Below, piece after piece: positions 60,054-64,000 of a DNA stretch of 64,000 nt (position 1 is the stretch's first letter; every line of letters starts with the position of its first letter). The notes below the pieces were generated by a model. It was not told the DNA's origin and ran no database searches. It saw only the letters and a list, made by a program, of their open reading frames with translations. The stretch is from Coffea arabica (Eukaryota; Streptophyta; Magnoliopsida; Gentianales; Rubiaceae), in the NCBI RefSeq assembly GCF_036785885.1, contig NC_092317.1, forward strand, positions 622,501 through 686,500, in the 5' to 3' direction. The translations under genes and the position numbers were made by a program.

Positions 60054-60756
60054 GCCCTCTTGTTATCAAGTATCATATTTAAGAATTACCTGGTCCATGA
60101 AATGGATTAGGAAAGCCTAGAGAACCCGAATTAGTCATGTCATACCATAACTGGCTTAGAACGTTCCTAAACCCAACAACTAAGTGTTCCCCCCGATCAG
60201 TCACGAAGGATTAAGCATTTTGCAATAAACCCAAACGATTTACAATTTACGTAAACCCAAACGATTTACAATTTACGTAGGAATTTGCACAGAAGAACAG
60301 GAGCACTCCCGTGCCATGTTCGACGCAATCTACCCCACCGCGCCTCTTGTAATTCAACACAAAATTATCCTTGCTTGCGAAAAGCTCACATCGAGTAAAG
60401 TAAGAAGTTTTATGAACAGCAAATGACGATATTTAAGGGCATATATGAAAGGACATAGTAAAAGTTCCATTCTCAACAATGGAAACACCTTTTATAAATA
60501 TTAGTATGGGTTTCTGCACAATGTTGAATTTGAAAGAATAATCAATTATGGATTTTGAAGGTTTTCCCTAATCAGTAACGTTTTTGAAGGTTCTGAAAGA
60601 ATAATCAATAACGTTTTCCCTAATCAAAGCTATGACCATGTTCCGGTACTAATCTGATTAATTACTAATACAATGAGAACTATATGTCTAAATGCCTAAA
60701 CTCACATAAAAGCCATAGTACCATACTTTGTTGATTGAGCCAGCAAGGATTAGTAT

Positions 60757-60865
60757 AGAAACAACAATAATATTATAATATTGAGAATATTATTAATAAT
60801 TGAAAATACAATGAAAATATCAAGATTAAAAGAATAAATAGTACCGAAACTTCTAATTTGTTTGG
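60757..60865. repeat. isolated fifth copy of the 115-bp Helitron repeat
   Basis: GAAACAACAATAATATTATA followed by the same repeat text as at 59085-59575, ending CCGAAACTTCTAATTTG. It lies about 1.2 kb beyond the array with unrelated DNA between. Confidence 0.8.
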
Positions 60866-61079
60866 CGCGGCGTTTGAGTCGGTTTAGTCGAGATTTTATC
60901 CATCGTAGTTGATGTGAGATTTCTCTTTCGCTGACGCAAAGTTGTTGGAACTGTTCCAATTCTTGTGTGGGACCGTTGCGGCGTCCTTTTCGTTTTGTTA
61001 GCAGATGTTTCCTCCTTTGCAATATTGCGAGTTTGAAATTTATGCGTTGCTGACATGCTTGTAAATGGCCATGTTCCAT
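60866..61079 (-). other. short basic open frame at the Helitron 5' side
   Basis: From ATG at 61079 the minus strand reads MEHGHLQACQQRINFKLAIL and continues through a lysine/arginine-rich, helical-looking segment (LLTKRKGRRNG, SRLNRLKRRAKQIR) before running into the tandem repeat copy. It lies about 500 bp inside the Helitron 5' end, where an element gene could start. I do not recognise it, and the rest of any such gene is missing. Confidence 0.3.
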
Positions 61080-61577
61080 TGTGAAGTTAATTTGAGAGGG
61101 TCAAGAAGGAAGTTGATTGGAAGGGTTTTAATTATAGTGGAAAGGGGGATGTGGAGTGAAATTGTAAGAGTAATTCCCAAAAGTAATACCAAGTATATTG
61201 TTGCTCCGTGGGAGTTGGAAAAGATCATGTGCCGTTGAAGTAGGGGATAAGTACCAAGTACATTATATCTCCGTGGCAGTTGGAGTAGTGGTACCACAAC
61301 CATTAGTAGTGGAAAGAGTTTTAATGTAAGTGGAAGTTACATTTTTGTGTGAGGGAACGTAGGAGTGTTAGAGTAATGTAAGTGGAAGTTAAATTTTTGG
61401 TTGAGAGAACGTGGGAGTGTTAGTTGGAGTTAAACGTGGGGATGTGATGTGCCCATGATATTTTTTACGAAATAAATTAAATATAAAATGCTAGGAAAAT
61501 AGAGTTGAGAGTGGGAAGGGTTGTGAAGGCTTGTTGCTAAAAATCCCTTCTCAAATTTATATAGATATAGATAAGGA

Positions 61578-62812
61578 TACAAGGCGTGCGCGTGGCGTTG
61601 GGTTCACTAGTGTAGCGTGCAGACCTGCACTTGCAATAATGCATTTTTTTTTTTGTGGGATTGATGCAATAGAGCATTAAACATAGAATTAGTCAGCATT
61701 CGGGCCTAATTGCTCAATAAGTCTACAACTTGTGATCGGAAAACAGGAAACCACAGCCGCATAATTATTTGTGAAACAGTTGAAGTAGCACACTAATATT
61801 CCTTCCTCAATTTTGCAACACGCGCTTTAATCACTGAATATGCTCCGCACAATCAACAGAAGCACCTGTCTTATTGTTGCTCGCCGGAGTTTGGGACCAA
61901 TATAGAACTACTGGTATTTACTATACATATTGCTTGATTGCTTGCTATGTTGGATGTTGCCACCACATTCAGGCAACAGTGCAGTAGGCGTCCCCTAATG
62001 CGCGACGCGACTAACAATAATAATAATGTTGGTTTGTTTTGAGCATAGAATGTTTGATTCGAGCAACTCGTACCACGAATTGGATCAGCTTTGTGATCTT
62101 CGGACCGGATCATCTCAGTTGTTGAACCTGCTGATCCCTCCTGCCAACTGCCCATATATAACAATTTATGTCAAAGGAAGCAAGCAATCAAGCTAGGATG
62201 AATGGAATTCAAGATTTTTTTGAGTTCTAATCCCTTTCTCTTTTTTTTTTTTTTCGCTTCTCAAATCTCATTCCTCGCCTGTTTCTTGTTTCAACCAGTG
62301 ATCGTAGTATTATAATACTCCTCCCGAGAGTCCAAATTCCTCCTGGAGAAGGTAACAATCAAGCAGCAGTCCTTGAATACTACGGCATGTTGGCCTCAGG
62401 AAAGTCGTCGCTTGATTTTGATGGCACCACGAATTTCTTTAAAACAAGAAACCAGGTCATTTCAGGCCCACATCCAACAAATCCAAAATTAGATGCTTCA
62501 GCTAATTGTTTTGTGTTCGTGTCAAGATATTAATTACTATGTTATAGTAGTATATTTTTTCCCAGTTCTTTTGCCGAAGGAACAAAAAGAAATTGGGGAA
62601 CAAACTGTCACGTCCGAGTCTTCCTCTTATCACCAGTCACGAGTACCTGAACCCGAAACGTCGACTTCATTCATCATGCCATCTGAACAGTGTGCATGTC
62701 TCCTGCTCAGCGCTTAGCTTAGAGCCTTAGCCTGGTTGATATCTAATTGGAGAGTTATATATATTTTTTTCTCTAAAAAAGTTTATTTTTTCAAGAGTTA
62801 TATCACACACAG

Positions 62813-62854
<42 letters not shown>

Positions 62855-63550
62855 GAGGTTTTTCTCCAATGTTTATAAGCCAAAATCGACCCCTGAATGG
62901 AAATACAAGACAAAACAGGGTATGGCATCCATCCCCTGAATGGAAATTCTTTTTTTTTTTTTGGCTCTGACATATCATATTATACAACTATTGTTGGACT
63001 AATTCTTGATTACCGGCATGCTTACCACCCTTAGAAAATACGAATGGGGGCTCAAATGAAATTGAAAATCATCATGTTGGCGTCAACTGACTGGATGACA
63101 GCAGCAGCATCAACAGTTTGAAGATAAGCTAAAATGGAGCCCACCAACACGCAGGTTTTACCTAAAGTAATCCACTAATGCTGAGATCAACTGATTAGAC
63201 ATTAGCAGCTAAATGGCCTAATTTATCTTACTATAATACGATACATCACCCCCCCTACGAGCTCTTTCCTTACATGGCCTAATGATGACCCGGAAAATAA
63301 AAAGAGGAACATTATTGTAAGCAATCAAACAGTGCAAGTATATACACGTCGGATATTGTTCTGTATGGCCTATAATAAACCTTGTAGTTAATGGAAATTC
63401 CATAATTAGCTAGCAAAAGGAAAAGTGCAAGCGATCATCAATTCAGCATCTCCTTGTTTTGTTCATCACATAGTAGCATTAGTATATGCTAGTAAAAGTT
63501 CTTTCTGGTACTCCACTCCACCACATAGCTTATAGCTAGAGAATCAATTA
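61578..63550. other. intergenic, no gene seen
   Basis: Short unsupported frames only. Contains a compound CA/AT microsatellite at 62804-62854 and T runs near 62239 and 62950. The part just before 63551 would be the promoter of the small gene there; I see no clear TATA box. Confidence 0.45.
62804..62854. repeat. compound (CA)n(TA)n microsatellite
   Basis: CA run with one GA interruption passing directly into a TA run. Confidence 0.92.
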
Positions 63551-63962
63551 ATGGCTGTGAGATACTCGATTTCTGTTTCTGCTCCCATCATCATCCAAGA
63601 TCCTGCTTCCAGAAAGCCCGCGAGCATAGTGATGATGAGTGCAGAGAATCACATATCAGTCAACAGCACTGGAAGTAGTATTAGCACAACTCCCTTTCCG
63701 ATCAGATCACCTACAAGAAACAAGGTAATCATCTTCATTTCCTCTCCGGCTGATTGACAATTTAAAAGTATGTATGGTAAGACAAGGACTACTTGGTTTT
63801 GTACGCTAATAGATTTGACTGTTTCAGGTTTTTGAGGATCCATCCAATGGAATCGTCTGTTACAGAGAAGAAAATGGGGAGATAACATGTGAAGGAATCG
63901 ATGAAGGTCCTCGTCTACACCATCTTTCTTCAAGATTCACTGCTATTAATCAAAGGTACACG
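63551..63962 (+). CDS. small plant protein of unknown role, partial at window edge
   Basis: Two exons join in frame: 63551-63724 (58 codons from ATG) and 63828-63962 (45 codons), with GT-AG borders (AAG/GTAATC and TTTCAG/GTTTTT). The end of exon 2 is uncertain: a good donor GTAAGA follows at 63963, but another GT lies a few bases earlier, and the window stops at 64000. The amino half is serine-rich with RKPASIVM. The second exon carries the compact motif VFEDPSNGIVCYREENGEI followed by CEGIDEGPR. I recall small plant proteins with an EDxSxGIxCYxxxxGEIxCEGxDEGP motif annotated without function, and so assign none. No transmembrane segment or known domain is seen. Confidence 0.6.
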
Positions 63963-64000
63963 GTAAGAAATAGACCACAGATTCTCCTACAAAAAACAAC

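Larger units (their letters stand above)
57028..61577 (-). mobile_element. Helitron-like rolling-circle transposon
   Basis: On the minus strand the element starts TCCTTATCTATATCTATATA at 61577, preceded by A, and ends CACACTAG at 57028, followed by T. A 6-bp-stem hairpin (CCGTGCGTAGCACGG, 57041-57055) sits nine bases before CTAG. TC start, CTAG end, subterminal hairpin and insertion between A and T without target duplication are the defining Helitron features. It is about 4.55 kb. Inside are a replication-protein-A-like remnant, diverged 115-bp tandem repeats, a very A/T-rich stretch (58250-58620) and a stretch of unrelated, less AT-rich sequence (59570-60750). I found no Rep/helicase frame, so it would be non-autonomous. 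Confidence 0.8.

Overview
The window is nuclear DNA of a flowering plant, most likely a eudicot. Genes carry GT-AG introns in AT-rich non-coding DNA, the products are plant-type (pectin methylesterases with an inhibitor-like pro-region, a class I TCP factor, a remorin), and the mobile elements are plant types (Athila-like LTR element, L1-type LINE, Helitron, short foldback elements). I cannot name the species. Gene models were built by hand from splice sites and reading-frame continuity.

Layout. 0-14.4 kb is a pectin methylesterase (PME) cluster: the last exon of one gene, then two complete two-exon genes that are tandem duplicates. The duplicated block also took a small gene for a membrane/coiled-coil protein of unknown role; it is intact behind the third PME (13.8-14.2 kb, minus) and a ruin behind the second (about 9.5-9.7 kb). 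14.8-27.7 kb is a nest: a 5'-truncated minus-strand LINE with an 18-bp target duplication, into which a young 10.2-kb Athila-like LTR element later landed (5-bp target duplication, two 1460-bp LTRs).

30.1-43.5 kb is an inverted partial duplication of an alanine aminotransferase gene. The complete 15-exon gene lies at 37.9-43.5 kb on the plus strand. A minus-strand copy of only exons 1-10, with frameshifts and a 354-bp intronic triplication, lies at 30.1-33.9 kb. A class I TCP transcription factor gene sits between the two arms. Next come a nine-exon 20S proteasome alpha-5 subunit gene (45.3-49.0 kb, minus) and a five-exon remorin gene (51.5-54.7 kb, minus). 57.0-61.6 kb is a Helitron-like element with recognisable ends, a replication-protein-A-like remnant, diverged tandem repeats and a possible captured exon. 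A small plant gene of unknown role starts at 63.5 kb and runs toward the window edge.

The genes do not form one pathway: PMEs modify cell-wall pectin, alanine aminotransferase links alanine and pyruvate, the proteasome subunit and remorin are housekeeping and plasma-membrane proteins. What unites the window is its duplication and insertion history. I saw no tRNA, rRNA or CRISPR array.
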